The position numbers were made by a program, and so were the translations under genes. Below are positions 7,394 through 16,862 of a stretch of 64,000 bases of DNA, piece after piece. Each line of letters starts with the position of its first letter. The first letter of the stretch is position 1. The notes under the pieces were generated by a model that was given only the letters and a program-made list of their open reading frames with translations, made no database searches and was not told the origin of the DNA. Origin of the DNA: Bacteroidaceae bacterium (GTDB lineage: Bacteria > Bacteroidota > Bacteroidia > Bacteroidales > Bacteroidaceae); the NCBI GenBank assembly GCA_016291905.1, contig JAEEZS010000055.1:124001-188000 (forward strand), in the 5' to 3' direction.

Positions 7394-8845
7394 TCATTTC
7401 ACTAGCACTTTTTTCCCGTTAACGATGTAGATGCCCTTTTGCGTGATGTCGGCAGGACGGCCTGTAAGGTCGTAGGCAGTCGATTCAACAGCATCGTCGC
7501 TCAGCTCAACAGGCTCAAAGCCTGTTACGTCGTAGAGCGTGCCTAAGCGGATATCCTCTACAATCACGAGGAAGTTGCTCCAGATGTCGTCATTTTGATA
7601 CATCTCTTTACAGCCCACGGGGCCATGCAGAATGTATTTGTAGTGGCTGAAGGTCGTTGCAAAAATCTCGCACGGTTTTTTTGCATGACAGTAGATATGG
7701 GCAGCATCGGAGATTTTTTCAAAGGCTCTTTTGTCAATTCGCGTGAGACTTTCTGGAAGACTGATAGACGACAGCCTGACGCAATACCTAAAAGCCTGAG
7801 GCATTATTTCTTCGACTCCTTCGGGAATCACAATATCTGTCAGAGAAAGACATTGGAAAAAACACCTGGCTTCAATGGTATGGATACTACTTGGTAGTTC
7901 AATGGACTTTAGGTTTAAGCAATTCTCAAAAGCATGACTTGCAATATAGGTAACGCCCTCGGGAATAACAATAGAAGGTAAGGAACGACAATACCTGAAC
8001 GCTTTTTCTTCAATGGTTTCCAGCGTGGTCGGTAAAGTGACTGAGGTGAGGCGACTGCAATAGAGAAAAGTGCCGGCTTTTATGGTAGAAATTCCTTCTG
8101 GAATAGTTGCAGAAGATAGAGCCGAGCAATGTTCAAAGGCATTTCTTCCTATGTCGGTAACTTTATCGGGTATATCAATAGACTGAAGATTCGTGCAGTA
8201 GGCAAAAGCCGAATCGCCGATGAATTCAATGGACTCCGGAAGTTTTGCCGAGGTGAAGGTGCAGTTCTTGAACGCTTTATTTTCAATACCCTTTACATCA
8301 TACGTCACACCCCAGTAAGTGAACTGTGAGGGAATGACGATGGCGTCAGGATAAGATCGCTCAGGCTCGAGTTTGTTTCTGATAAGGCCTGTGACGGTTG
8401 CGTTTGTTCCATCTACCCGATAATAAACGTATCCTTGTTCCACAATCGAACCGTCGGCTGTAGGAGTGGGCTTTTTCGTTCCAAATGTGAATTCTCCTCT
8501 CCACCAATTGTATTGATAGAAAATGTTCAGCGTATAATCCCCCTCGTGTATGCCGTTTTCTTTTAGATTGATGTAAAAATCGTGGTTGGCGGGGAAATCC
8601 TTTTTGAAAAGACACTCTTTATTCTCTCCCGTGATGGTTGCGGTGAGGGGGTAGGAAAACATAAGGGAGATTTTTAAGATGTTCTCTTCTATGTAGGCCG
8701 TGGGAGGGGGAACAGCATCTCGGGCACGGTCGTCGTTGCTTCCTCCGCTAGGAACATCTTTTACTAGAGGTATATTGGTGCGGGCTTGAACCGTCCCCAC
8801 TAGGAGTAGGGAAACGAACAGGAAAAAGAATAGTTTTGTTTTCAT
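7394..8845 (-). CDS. Secreted BspA-type leucine-rich-repeat protein
   Basis: The 483-residue protein has a signal peptide (MKTKLFFFLFVSLLLVGTVQA), an unassigned beta-rich region to about residue 120, then about eight LRR_5 (BspA/TpLRR) repeats. Typical units are SIEFIGDSAFAYCTNLQSI and TIEEKAFRYCRSLPSI. The C-terminus ends in KGIYIVNGKKVLVK, a tail common on exported Prevotella proteins and thought to serve sorting. Such repeats usually mediate binding. A TPR/HTH regulator gene lies upstream on the same strand, separated by a terminator. Ligand and exact cellular location are unknown. Confidence 0.88.
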   Translation of the reverse strand: MKTKLFFFLFVSLLLVGTVQARTNIPLVKDVPSGGSNDDRARDAVPPPTAYIEENILKISLMFSYPLTATITGENKECLFKKDFPANHDFYINLKENGIHEGDYTLNIFYQYNWWRGEFTFGTKKPTPTADGSIVEQGYVYYRVDGTNATVTGLIRNKLEPERSYPDAIVIPSQFTYWGVTYDVKGIENKAFKNCTFTSAKLPESIEFIGDSAFAYCTNLQSIDIPDKVTDIGRNAFEHCSALSSATIPEGISTIKAGTFLYCSRLTSVTLPTTLETIEEKAFRYCRSLPSIVIPEGVTYIASHAFENCLNLKSIELPSSIHTIEARCFFQCLSLTDIVIPEGVEEIMPQAFRYCVRLSSISLPESLTRIDKRAFEKISDAAHIYCHAKKPCEIFATTFSHYKYILHGPVGCKEMYQNDDIWSNFLVIVEDIRLGTLYDVTGFEPVELSDDAVESTAYDLTGRPADITQKGIYIVNGKKVLVK

Positions 8846-8879
8846 GACGCTTATTTTTTTATTCTTACTTTTTTTGCTG

Positions 8880-8938
8880 CAAAGAAAGAGTTTTTTTCAA
8901 TTCCCACCAAGAAAAACACGCTGCAAAAAGCTGCAATT
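8880..8938 (-). promoter_or_regulatory. Promoter and conserved upstream element of the leucine-rich-repeat gene
   Basis: TTTCTTTG at 8887-8880 serves as a -7-like box and TTG at 8910-8908 as -33, spaced 20 bases. The stretch 8901-8938, covering the -33 box and a GCTGCA-AAAA-GCTGCA direct repeat upstream, is almost identical to 10676-10712 in front of the TPR regulator gene. This suggests a shared regulator. Confidence 0.55.
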
Positions 8939-8951
8939 TTATGTGACGAGG

Positions 8952-8972
8952 AAAAAACCCCGATGGAATCGG
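8952..8972 (-). terminator. Terminator of the TPR/HTH regulator gene
   Basis: On the minus strand CCGATtccATCGG at 8972-8960 forms a hairpin followed by GGTTTTTT. It lies 55 bases after the stop codon of the regulator gene. Confidence 0.5.
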
Positions 8973-9026
8973 CATTTTTAAAAATTGCTTTCGTGGGAAA
9001 AAGTAGATACATTTTGTGGTTTTATC

Positions 9027-10616
9027 TTAATTAGCCGATGAAATAGGGAAAAATAGGTTGAACAAATTGGCAGGAATCTTGTTCCTCAACCGGCTTTTCA
9101 TGGCGGTAATCGTGGAGTAGGCCAAGGAGAGGAAGACTGCTATGCTGTGGAGGTCGAAGCCGAGATACGAACAGACGAGGAGAGCGAATTCCCTTTCGTT
9201 GAGTTTGGGTGCCTCGCTCTTTACAGCGTTCTTGAAAGTGAGGAAGCAGGCGTTGATATCGTGCGTGATGACGGTGGGGGCTTTCTTGTCAATCTGTGGA
9301 GACTTGGATTGTGCCACTTCCGTCATGATTTCGAAGGCTGCCGTCTTGCGGAACAGGTCGCAACAGCTGTCGAGGGTGTCCTGAAGGCTTTCGTATTTCT
9401 TCAATTGGCTCTGACGCAGTTTATCAACAAGGCTGATATAGTCGCTTTTGCGTTGACGGTCGCGTTGCAGAAACCAGAGGGTAAGCAGGAGAATCGCCAG
9501 CAGGATAACAAAGGCGGAGAGCGCCCACGTCCTACGCTGCTGATAGCTTATCTGACGGCGTTCCAGCTCCCTGGCGTGGTTGTTCTGCAGGGATACAATC
9601 TCTTCAGTACGACGCAGTTCGCCGATGGAGTCAAGCAGTTGGGTGTATTGTTGGACATAGAAGGGCAGCGAATCTGTCCGTCCTGTCAGCGGTGCCAGCT
9701 CGGCAAGCTCCTTGTAGTCGCTGCAAAGCGTGTGTATCTCATTGTCGTAGTGGAGGGATTGGCGGTAATAGTGGTAAGCTGAGTCGCGTTTTTCCTGTGC
9801 GTTGTATATATCGCCCTTCAGGCTGTAGTCCACGCCGAGGTAGCGGGCCTCGGTGAAGGCGATGTGATGGTCGATGTAGTCGAGGGCAGCCGTATAGTCG
9901 TGGCTGTCGTGGAGGGCTAGTTTGGCTAGCTGAAGCAGCGACTCGCCTTTGAGGAAGCGCGAAGAATAGGGGCTCTCCCATGTGTCGGCAAAGCCCTGCT
10001 GCGCTTCGGCGTAATCCTTATTATATAGATGGGCAAGAGCGGTGTAGTAGTTGATGTAGGCAAGGTCTTTCCAGTTTTCAGCCGCCTGCAGGTGTGCTGC
10101 GCAGGAGCGGAATGTCGTGAGGGCATCGTCGAGCATCTGGCGGTTGAGATAGTGGATGCCTAGATTCTGTTCGGCCAACGAATAGTAACGGACGATGGTA
10201 TCTGGGAAAAGCCCGATGGCATGCAGGTAGGCTTCGATGGCTTTGAGGTCTTCCTTGCGTTCAGATGCTACGCATCCCAACGAATACCAGGCCATGGCGG
10301 CGTGGTAGTTTCTGCGACTGGGGGTGCCGTAATAGTCCGTAGCGATGCGGGCGAGGGAGTCGGAGGTAAGAGGGACGTAGCATTTATAGTCAGCCTGCAC
10401 CTTCAGCCAAGCCCAGTCGGCGAGCGTCTTATGGTTGGAGAATTTGCGATTTACGACATGCAGACTATCTAATAAGGTGTTGGCAGCGTGAGGGTCTATC
10501 TCTATCAATGCTTCAGCCCGCTGCAGGGCAGCCCGCTGTGAACTGTCACTACAGGAACTTATTCCTGCAGCCAGCAACAGGACAATAACCTGAAGGAAGG
10601 GTGGAGTGCGTTTCAC
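9027..10616 (-). CDS. Membrane TPR regulator with C-terminal HTH domain
   Basis: I place the start at the GTG at 10616 (VKRTPPFLQVIVLLLAAGISSC), giving a lipoprotein-type signal. The frame is open further upstream but the promoter at 10655-10685 would exclude it. TPR repeats fill most of the N-terminal 340 residues. A membrane helix (ALSAFVILLAILLLTLWFLQ) precedes a coiled stretch and an HTH-like end with LNEREFALLVC and AYSTITAMKSRLRNKI, resembling LuxR/sigma-type recognition helices. Predicted architecture: outside sensor, one membrane pass, cytoplasmic DNA-binding domain. It is a paralogue of 24011-25687, and both lie next to secreted proteins with the same C-terminal tail. Confidence 0.8.
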   Translation of the reverse strand: MKRTPPFLQVIVLLLAAGISSCSDSSQRAALQRAEALIEIDPHAANTLLDSLHVVNRKFSNHKTLADWAWLKVQADYKCYVPLTSDSLARIATDYYGTPSRRNYHAAMAWYSLGCVASERKEDLKAIEAYLHAIGLFPDTIVRYYSLAEQNLGIHYLNRQMLDDALTTFRSCAAHLQAAENWKDLAYINYYTALAHLYNKDYAEAQQGFADTWESPYSSRFLKGESLLQLAKLALHDSHDYTAALDYIDHHIAFTEARYLGVDYSLKGDIYNAQEKRDSAYHYYRQSLHYDNEIHTLCSDYKELAELAPLTGRTDSLPFYVQQYTQLLDSIGELRRTEEIVSLQNNHARELERRQISYQQRRTWALSAFVILLAILLLTLWFLQRDRQRKSDYISLVDKLRQSQLKKYESLQDTLDSCCDLFRKTAAFEIMTEVAQSKSPQIDKKAPTVITHDINACFLTFKNAVKSEAPKLNEREFALLVCSYLGFDLHSIAVFLSLAYSTITAMKSRLRNKIPANLFNLFFPISSAN

Positions 10617-10654
10617 GATAATCGGTTTTAGGGTGACTACTCTTTTTGACGCTG

Positions 10655-10712
10655 CAAAATAATCGTTTTTTTTCGTCCCAACCAAGAAAAATACGCTGCA
10701 AAAAGCTGCAAT
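10655..10712 (-). promoter_or_regulatory. Promoter and conserved upstream element of the TPR regulator
   Basis: TATTTTG at 10661-10655 is preceded 21 bases upstream by TTG at 10685-10683. Bases 10676-10712 repeat the element at 8901-8938, including GCTGCA-AAAA-GCTGCA. The regulator may control its own gene and the downstream leucine-rich-repeat gene through this element. Confidence 0.5.
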
Positions 10713-10779
10713 TTGCATTATCAGGGGTGTAAACAACGTAAAATGGTTGTTTTTGGGGGAAAACACTATATATAATAAG

Positions 10780-10807
10780 GAAGGGCGCAGCAGATACTGC
10801 GCCCTTC
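10780..10807 (-). terminator. Strong hairpin after secDF
   Basis: GAAGGGCGCAG at 10780-10790 pairs perfectly with CTGCGCCCTTC at 10797-10807 around a 6-base loop. On the minus strand it is followed by CTTATTATATATA. It lies 46 bases after the secDF stop codon. Confidence 0.6.
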
Positions 10808-10852
10808 TGTAGGTACGACTGCAACGAAGCAGTCAGAAATGAATCGCAAACC

Positions 10853-13852
10853 TTAGGCCTTAGCTTCGGCTGTCTTCACGGACTTCTTCATGATGAGGCG
10901 AGCAATGGGGGCTGCCAGGAAGATGGAGGAGCAGGTGCCGAAGACAACACCGAGAATCATCGCGAAGGCAAAGCTCTTAATGGTGTCACCACCGATGAAG
11001 AGGATGCAGAGCAACACGATGAGGGTACTGACGGAGGTGTTGATGGTACGGGCCAACGTGCTGTTGAGCGACTCGTTGAAGAGCTGGTTGAGCTCGCGCT
11101 TGGGATAGAGCTTGCGGTTCTCGCGGATACGGTCGAAGATAACCACCTTATCGTTGATGGAGTAACCGATAGCCGTCAGGATAGCACCGATGAACGTTTG
11201 GTCGAGCTCCATAGAGAAGGGAAGCACACCATGCAGCAGGGCATACATACCCAGAATCATAGCCGTATCGATAACCAGGGCGCCGATGGCACCGACGCTG
11301 TAAGCAACATTGCGGAAGCGGAGCAGGATGTAGAGGAAGATGGCGATGAGGGCCAGGATGACGGAGATGATAGCTCCACGAGTGATGTCGCTGGCGATAC
11401 TCGGGCCGACCTTCTGGCTGCTGATGATGGAGCCGCCGGTACGGTTTTCATGATCGATGAAGGTGTTGAAGGTGAGGTCCTGGCTGAGGAGGTTACCACC
11501 CTTCAGAGCATCGAAGAGGAACTGCTCAATCTGCGTGTCGATGTCGTCGTCGTTATCCTCAATGCGGTAGTTGGTGCTGATACGGACGGTTTTGCCGTCG
11601 GTGCCGAGGGCGATGACGCTCAGGTTGGAGCCGCCCACCTTGTCCTGCAAGAGGTTGCTGACCTGCTCGGGCTGGACGGGCTGTTCAAACTGTACGGTGA
11701 AGTTACGACCACCCGTGAAGTCGATGCTGCGGTCGAAGCCACGCACGCCGTAAGCGACAGCGAACACAACCAGCAGGATACCGAACACGATGAAGGAGGT
11801 CTTCTTTGCACCCATGAAGTTAATATGGGTGTTTTCGGGCATGACCTTCTTGGCAAACGGAGTGGTGAAGGTGAGGTTCGTGAGCTTGTCCTTGTTGAGG
11901 AAGTGCTCGTACACCAGACGGGTGAGGAACACAGCGGTGAAGAACGAGCAGACGATACCGATCATCAACGTGGTAGCAAAGCCGCGGATGGGGCCAGTAC
12001 CGAAGACGAACAGGATGATACCCGTGATGATGGAGGTGAAGTTAGAGTCGAAGATAGCCGAGAAGGCATTCTTGTAACCATCTTTCAGAGCCGCCTTGAC
12101 TTGCTTGCCGGCGCGGAGCTCTTCCTTGGCACGTTCGTAGATAAGCACGTTAGCATCAACGGCCATACCCAGCGTAAGCACCATACCAGCAATACCGGAC
12201 ATCGTCAGTGCAGCCTGGAATGAGCTGAGGATACCCAGTGTGAAGAAAAGGTTGAGCAGCAGGGCGCTGTCGGCAATCAGGCCGGGAATCCATCCGTACA
12301 TGAGGCACATGTAGAAAATCAGGATGATGAAGGCGATGACGAACGACCAGATACCACGCTGGATAGACTCGGCACCGAGTGAAGGACCAACGACGTCTTC
12401 CTGGACAATCTTGGCGGGGGCGGGCATCTTACCGGAGTTCAGCACATTGGCCAAGTCGCGGGTCTGCTCGGGGGTGAAGTTGCCCGTAATTTGAGAGTTG
12501 CCACCCGTGATTTCGTTCTGCACGTTGGGGGCGCTGTACACGCGGTCGTCGAGGACGATGGCGACGGCGCGGTTGATGTTATTTTTCGTAATCTGAGCCC
12601 AGCGGCGGCTGCCCTCGGTGTTCATGCTCATGCTGACGCTCGGACGGCCGTTTTGGTCGTAGTCATCACGGGCATTGACAATGACGTCGCCTTCCAGAGG
12701 AGCACGTCCGTTGCGCTCGGTCGATTTGATACCGTAAAGTTCATAGACTTGTCCTTTCTCATCCATGGCGCTGACACCCCACTTCAGACGGAGGTCCTTC
12801 GGCAGGACGCTCTGCACTTCCTTGCGGGCAAGGAGTTCGTCGATGGCATCCATGTCCTTGTGCTGAGCCAGACCGATGACGGCACCATAGTTGCCGTTGT
12901 AGAGCTGGAGCATGCTGAGCAGCGGGTGCTCGCGCTTCATCTGCTCGTCGCTGACGTTTTCGTCCTTCTTCTCTTTTTCGTCGCCGGTAAGGGTGGAGAG
13001 GTCGAGATCATCGTCGGTCTTCTCTTCAGCAGCCTCGGTAGCCTCGGCGGCACGGGTCTCAGCCTCGGCCGTTTCGGTGGTGCCGTTCTCATAAGCCAGC
13101 GCGTCGCGCAGACGGGCGTCGGCAGCTACGAGCGACTGATAGACTTCTGCAGCCGTGTAGGTCTCCCAAAATTCGAGGTTAGCGCTTCCCTGAAGGAGGT
13201 TACGGACGCGCTCGGGTTCCTTCACGCCGGGGAGCTCAATCATGATGCGGCCCATGGCGCCCTCCAGTTTCTGAATGTTAGGCTGGGCGACACCGAAGCG
13301 GTCGATACGGGTGCGGAGCACGTTGAACGAGTTGTCGATAGCGGCCTGGACTTCGCTGCGAAGCACGGACTCGACATCCTTGTCGGAGCTCTTCGTATTG
13401 ATTTTATCCTTCAGCTGCTGGGTGGCAAACAGTTCGGCCAGCGAGCCTTCGGGGTTGATTCTTTTGTACTCTTTGATGAACAGGGTGATGAAATCGTCGT
13501 TGCTGGTGATGGCCTGCTTCGTAGCGGTAGCCATGGCACTCTTGAACTTCTCGTCCTGCTTGTGGTCGGCAAGAGCGTCGACTACGTCGGGCACGGAGAC
13601 TTCCAGAATAACGTTCATACCGCCTTTCAGGTCAAGACCCAGACCGATGCCGTTCTCGCGGCAGGTCTTGTAGTCGAAAAGACCCAGATAGACTTTTTCA
13701 TTCATGATTGAATCGATATAAGCCGATTCACCTCCTGCATAGTTGGCAGCCTTTTTCTCGTGATGGCGTGCCACAAATGTGAAGGAAAGGTAGAACACAC
13801 ACACCAGTGTGAGCAATACCGCAATGATCCTTACAAATCCTTTGTTTTGCAT
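10853..13852 (-). CDS. secDF: Protein translocase SecDF fusion
   Basis: SecD and SecF use the proton gradient to assist Sec-dependent export. Here they are one 999-residue protein, as usual in Bacteroidetes. The SecD part has GLGLDLKGGMNVILEV near residue 70, a periplasmic region, and AMAVDANVLIYERAKEELR in its membrane part. The SecF part begins near residue 640 and has AIGYSINDKVVIFDRIRENR. Between about residues 250 and 305 there is an unusually long acidic, Glu/Ala/Asp-rich insertion, probably a flexible periplasmic loop. A near-perfect promoter lies upstream and a strong hairpin downstream, so it appears to be a single-gene unit. Confidence 0.97.
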   Translation of the reverse strand: MQNKGFVRIIAVLLTLVCVFYLSFTFVARHHEKKAANYAGGESAYIDSIMNEKVYLGLFDYKTCRENGIGLGLDLKGGMNVILEVSVPDVVDALADHKQDEKFKSAMATATKQAITSNDDFITLFIKEYKRINPEGSLAELFATQQLKDKINTKSSDKDVESVLRSEVQAAIDNSFNVLRTRIDRFGVAQPNIQKLEGAMGRIMIELPGVKEPERVRNLLQGSANLEFWETYTAAEVYQSLVAADARLRDALAYENGTTETAEAETRAAEATEAAEEKTDDDLDLSTLTGDEKEKKDENVSDEQMKREHPLLSMLQLYNGNYGAVIGLAQHKDMDAIDELLARKEVQSVLPKDLRLKWGVSAMDEKGQVYELYGIKSTERNGRAPLEGDVIVNARDDYDQNGRPSVSMSMNTEGSRRWAQITKNNINRAVAIVLDDRVYSAPNVQNEITGGNSQITGNFTPEQTRDLANVLNSGKMPAPAKIVQEDVVGPSLGAESIQRGIWSFVIAFIILIFYMCLMYGWIPGLIADSALLLNLFFTLGILSSFQAALTMSGIAGMVLTLGMAVDANVLIYERAKEELRAGKQVKAALKDGYKNAFSAIFDSNFTSIITGIILFVFGTGPIRGFATTLMIGIVCSFFTAVFLTRLVYEHFLNKDKLTNLTFTTPFAKKVMPENTHINFMGAKKTSFIVFGILLVVFAVAYGVRGFDRSIDFTGGRNFTVQFEQPVQPEQVSNLLQDKVGGSNLSVIALGTDGKTVRISTNYRIEDNDDDIDTQIEQFLFDALKGGNLLSQDLTFNTFIDHENRTGGSIISSQKVGPSIASDITRGAIISVILALIAIFLYILLRFRNVAYSVGAIGALVIDTAMILGMYALLHGVLPFSMELDQTFIGAILTAIGYSINDKVVIFDRIRENRKLYPKRELNQLFNESLNSTLARTINTSVSTLIVLLCILFIGGDTIKSFAFAMILGVVFGTCSSIFLAAPIARLIMKKSVKTAEAKA

Positions 13853-13914
13853 TTTACTTGTTATTTTTAATTATTACTTTATATATTTCCTTATTATTTT
13901 TTGAAATCGGGGCG

Positions 13915-13943
13915 CAAAGATACTACATTTTTTGCCAATTCAA
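13915..13943 (-). promoter_or_regulatory. Promoter of secDF
   Basis: TATCTTTG at 13922-13915 is a perfect TAnnTTTG, and TTG at 13943-13941 lies 18 bases upstream on the minus strand. The expected transcript has a leader of about 55 bases before the secDF ATG. Confidence 0.65.
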
Positions 13944-14107
13944 CCATTTGCAGCGAAAAAATCGCTGTTTCGGGTGCAAATTTGTCTGTTTTCAGCCAAA
14001 AAAGAGCTGAAAAGCGGAGAAAACGGAATGTTTCAAAGGAAAAAGTAAAACTTCGTTTCCAAAAAACGGAAGCTTCGGAAATCGTCGGAAAGCTGCTTTT
14101 TCCGTGC

Positions 14108-15220
14108 CTATTTCCGATAAACGAAGTACGAAAAGATGGGATAGTGGTCGGATTCCTTGATGGAGCGGTCCACCTTGCAACGATAAGGTTTCAGATTGGG
14201 CGAGGCCAGGATGTGGTCGATGCGGAAAAACATCTTGTTACGGTTATAGCTGAAGCCGAAGCCGTTTCCGCTCAGCGTATGGGCATCCTTGAGATGGCGC
14301 GAAGCGCGGTAGTGCGAATAACTGATGGGGGTATCGTTGAAATCGCCGCAGACGATGACGGTGCGGGGCGTGAGGCCGTTCCCCAGCGCCTCCTCGATAT
14401 GTTTGGCGAGGCTGTCAGCTTGGACGGAACGCTTGGCATTGGCGTCGCGCAGTTTCTTCACTAGTTCCTTGGTGCCCGATGTGGGCAGGCTCTCCTTGGG
14501 ATGATTGAGGATGTCCTCATAGAGATTCTTGTCATTCTCATCCAGGGCAAAGCTCTGCAAGTGACAGTTGAAGAGGGTGATGATGTCGCCGTTCACATCC
14601 AGCGTGTAGCGTGAATAGCAGTTGCCCGAACCGGGGAAACGGTAGTTTTTCAGCGAAAGAATGGGGTATTTAGAGATGCAGGCGATGTCGCGTGCCTCGC
14701 GGGTTCCTCCGTGCGGCATACGATAAGTGCGGTAGGGATAGTCCTTCATCCATTCCGCTTTTTGGTCGTATTTCTTCAAATCTTCTGCGCTAGCTTCCTG
14801 CAGGCAGATGATGTCGGCTTTGCTCTTTGCAAGGTATTGGAGGATGGGGTTCTTCTCGTCGGCACTGACGCTAAGCACATTGTACGACAGTACCTTCATG
14901 GCTCCTTTTGGGGCGCGGATGTCTGAGACGTTGAGGGGAAACATCGAGTAGATTTGTGTGCAGCAAATCAGTAGCGTCAGCAGCGACAACCAGCAAAACC
15001 GTTTGAAGAACAACAACCAGAAAATCAAGAAGGCCACAACAATCCCTAGCGCAATCGGGAACGCCATTCCCGCCAAGGAGATGATGGGCAGCTTCTCCGC
15101 TGGAATCTGCTGGCTGAATGCACACAGCACGAACACGGCACAGGCGAACAGGTTCAGCAACAGCAGGGGATAAGCCCACAGCTTTGTGTACCACTTCATC
15201 TTCTTTTTCTGCCTTTTCAT
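14108..15220 (-). CDS. Endonuclease/exonuclease/phosphatase family membrane protein
   Basis: The 370-residue protein begins with a basic stretch and three membrane helices (about residues 10-30, 43-68 and 70-90), then a soluble EEP (DNase I-like) domain. Expected catalytic motifs are visible: CLQEAS, VCGDFNDTP and SDHYPIFSYF. EEP enzymes cut phosphodiester or phosphoester bonds; the substrate cannot be told from the sequence, and lipid or sugar phosphates are as possible as nucleic acid. Its start overlaps the stop of the rhomboid gene upstream by four bases (ATGA), so the two are translationally coupled. It ends a three-gene operon with the two rhomboids. Confidence 0.88.
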   Translation of the reverse strand: MKRQKKKMKWYTKLWAYPLLLLNLFACAVFVLCAFSQQIPAEKLPIISLAGMAFPIALGIVVAFLIFWLLFFKRFCWLSLLTLLICCTQIYSMFPLNVSDIRAPKGAMKVLSYNVLSVSADEKNPILQYLAKSKADIICLQEASAEDLKKYDQKAEWMKDYPYRTYRMPHGGTREARDIACISKYPILSLKNYRFPGSGNCYSRYTLDVNGDIITLFNCHLQSFALDENDKNLYEDILNHPKESLPTSGTKELVKKLRDANAKRSVQADSLAKHIEEALGNGLTPRTVIVCGDFNDTPISYSHYRASRHLKDAHTLSGNGFGFSYNRNKMFFRIDHILASPNLKPYRCKVDRSIKESDHYPIFSYFVYRK

Positions 15221-16161
15221 CGGTTCGAGGCGTCAAACAGTTTCTTTTTCTCTTCAGCCGTCAGGCCGCTGTAGCCCGACCGTTTTATCTTCTCAAGAAT
15301 GCGGTCAATCTCGTCAGACTGCTGTTTCTTCGTTTGGTTATATGTGTAGTCGGCGGCATGGTCGTTCGTGGCAGTTTCTGCTGACTTTTTCCGGTTTTTC
15401 CCCGATGAAAAGGACTTTTTTTGCTTCTTTGGCCTTATGCGTGTGCGGTAAGAAGCAGGGCGAAAGATTCCCCCGACAAAGTCAATGACTCGGTTAATCC
15501 ACGCGGTGACGTCGTGTCCTTTATTGAGTGCCGCAACGAATCCCCATCCGGCAAGTGCGCCGCCCAAATGGGCGATGTGTCCTCCAGCGTTAGTGGAAGC
15601 AATAAACAGCATATCAATTAGCACGGTGATGACCGCCAGCCATTTCATGGATATATTTCCGATGAACATCAGACGAAGCTGATAATTAGGCTCCTTTACG
15701 GCGGTAGCTACAACGATAGCTAGAATGGATGCTGACGCTCCTACTAACAACGAGTGGGATACCTGCGAGGCAAAGAGCGGAAATACATTGTACGCAATCA
15801 CATACAATACGCCTCCCGCCAAACCGCCTAAAACGTATAGTCCCCTGATATGTCTAGCTGAAAAGAAGTACAGCGCCATTTGTCCAAACCAATACAGCCA
15901 CAGCATATTGAAAAGCAGATGCCAGACGCCCCCATGCATGAACATATAGGTGAACAGCGTCCAGGGTCGTTGCGCCAACAAAGGCAGCGATGCGGGCAGC
16001 GAGAGGAAGTCCAGCCAGCCTCCGTCCTCAATCTTGAACAGCAGCAACATCACTTTCGCCAAGGCAAACAGCAGAAATAGTGCTACATTGATGCTTATCA
16101 GCTGCGTCACTATCCCGCCGCGGCGGAAGAAGCGTTTCAGATCATCGGTAATTCCAGCCAT
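15217..16161 (-). CDS. Rhomboid-family intramembrane serine protease with C-terminal extension
   Basis: Rhomboids cleave membrane proteins within the lipid bilayer using a Ser-His dyad. This 314-residue protein has six or more hydrophobic segments, the HGGVWHLLFNM motif in the first luminal region, the catalytic-serine segment LVGASASIL and the histidine segment HIAHLGGALAG. After about residue 230 a basic cytoplasmic tail carries a helical end (EIDRILEKIKRSGYSGL), typical of the Bacteroidetes subgroup with a DUF6576-like tail. It overlaps the second rhomboid gene by 20 bases upstream and the EEP gene by four bases downstream. Substrates are unknown. Confidence 0.9.
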   Translation of the reverse strand: MAGITDDLKRFFRRGGIVTQLISINVALFLLFALAKVMLLLFKIEDGGWLDFLSLPASLPLLAQRPWTLFTYMFMHGGVWHLLFNMLWLYWFGQMALYFFSARHIRGLYVLGGLAGGVLYVIAYNVFPLFASQVSHSLLVGASASILAIVVATAVKEPNYQLRLMFIGNISMKWLAVITVLIDMLFIASTNAGGHIAHLGGALAGWGFVAALNKGHDVTAWINRVIDFVGGIFRPASYRTRIRPKKQKKSFSSGKNRKKSAETATNDHAADYTYNQTKKQQSDEIDRILEKIKRSGYSGLTAEEKKKLFDASNR

Positions 16162-16765
16162 TCGTGTTTTTGTTCTTGTTGCGCCAATAGAGTATCAGCA
16201 TTAAACCGAAAATCATTCCCCCGAGATGGGCAAAGTGCGCCACGTTGCCAAAACTGAAGATACCCTCCAGCAACTCAATTACCGTGTAGCCGATAACCAT
16301 CCACTTCGCCTTGATGGGCACGGGAATGGGGATGATAAACATAGGCATATTGGGGAACATCATGCCAAACGCAAGTAACAGGCCATACACAGCGCCGGAA
16401 GCACCCACGACGGACTGCACCTGTGGAATGACGCCAACAAACTGAAGCAGTTCCTGTGTCAGACCTGCCCCAAAGCCGCACACCAGATAGTAGAGCAGAA
16501 ATCGCCTCGACCCCCACACATTCTCCAAGATTCGTCCGAACATCCACAGCGCAAACATGTTGAAGAACAAATGGTCGATGCCCGCATGTGCAAACATATA
16601 GGTGAAAAGCTGCCACAAGCGGAAAAGGGGCGAACCTGCATAATAGAGTGCCATCCACCCTTCAAGGGGGAATTTCAGCGCCGTTTGCGGGAGTATCCAT
16701 TCGGCCAAGAAAACAAGGCAGTTGATGATGAGCAGATTCTTTACTACAGGGGGGAAATTCTTCAT
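16142..16765 (-). CDS. Rhomboid-family intramembrane serine protease
   Basis: The 207-residue protein has the compact six-helix rhomboid core. HAGIDHLFFNMFALWMFG matches the first conserved region, VVGASGAVYGLL contains the GxSG catalytic serine, and HFAHLGGMIFGL contains the catalytic histidine. It is followed, with a 20-base overlap, by a second, longer rhomboid gene, then by the EEP gene. The tandem rhomboid pair is common in Bacteroidales. A TACTTTTG box at 16791-16784 lies shortly before the start codon. Substrates are unknown. Confidence 0.93.
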   Translation of the reverse strand: MKNFPPVVKNLLIINCLVFLAEWILPQTALKFPLEGWMALYYAGSPLFRLWQLFTYMFAHAGIDHLFFNMFALWMFGRILENVWGSRRFLLYYLVCGFGAGLTQELLQFVGVIPQVQSVVGASGAVYGLLLAFGMMFPNMPMFIIPIPVPIKAKWMVIGYTVIELLEGIFSFGNVAHFAHLGGMIFGLMLILYWRNKNKNTNGWNYR

Positions 16766-16783
16766 ATCGGTTCAATTTCTCGG

Positions 16784-16822
16784 CAAAAGTAAGTAATTAT
16801 TCTCAAGAAATGACTACTTTTG
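16784..16822. promoter_or_regulatory. Divergent promoter region between rhomboid operon and argS
   Basis: TACTTTTG reads on the minus strand at 16791-16784 toward the rhomboid genes, and another TACTTTTG reads on the plus strand at 16815-16822 toward argS. Both match TAnnTTTG. Neither has a well-spaced TTG, so the -33 elements are uncertain. Confidence 0.5.
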
Positions 16823-16862
16823 CAGTCAATTTAAGAAAATATAATAATATAGCATTTATAAC

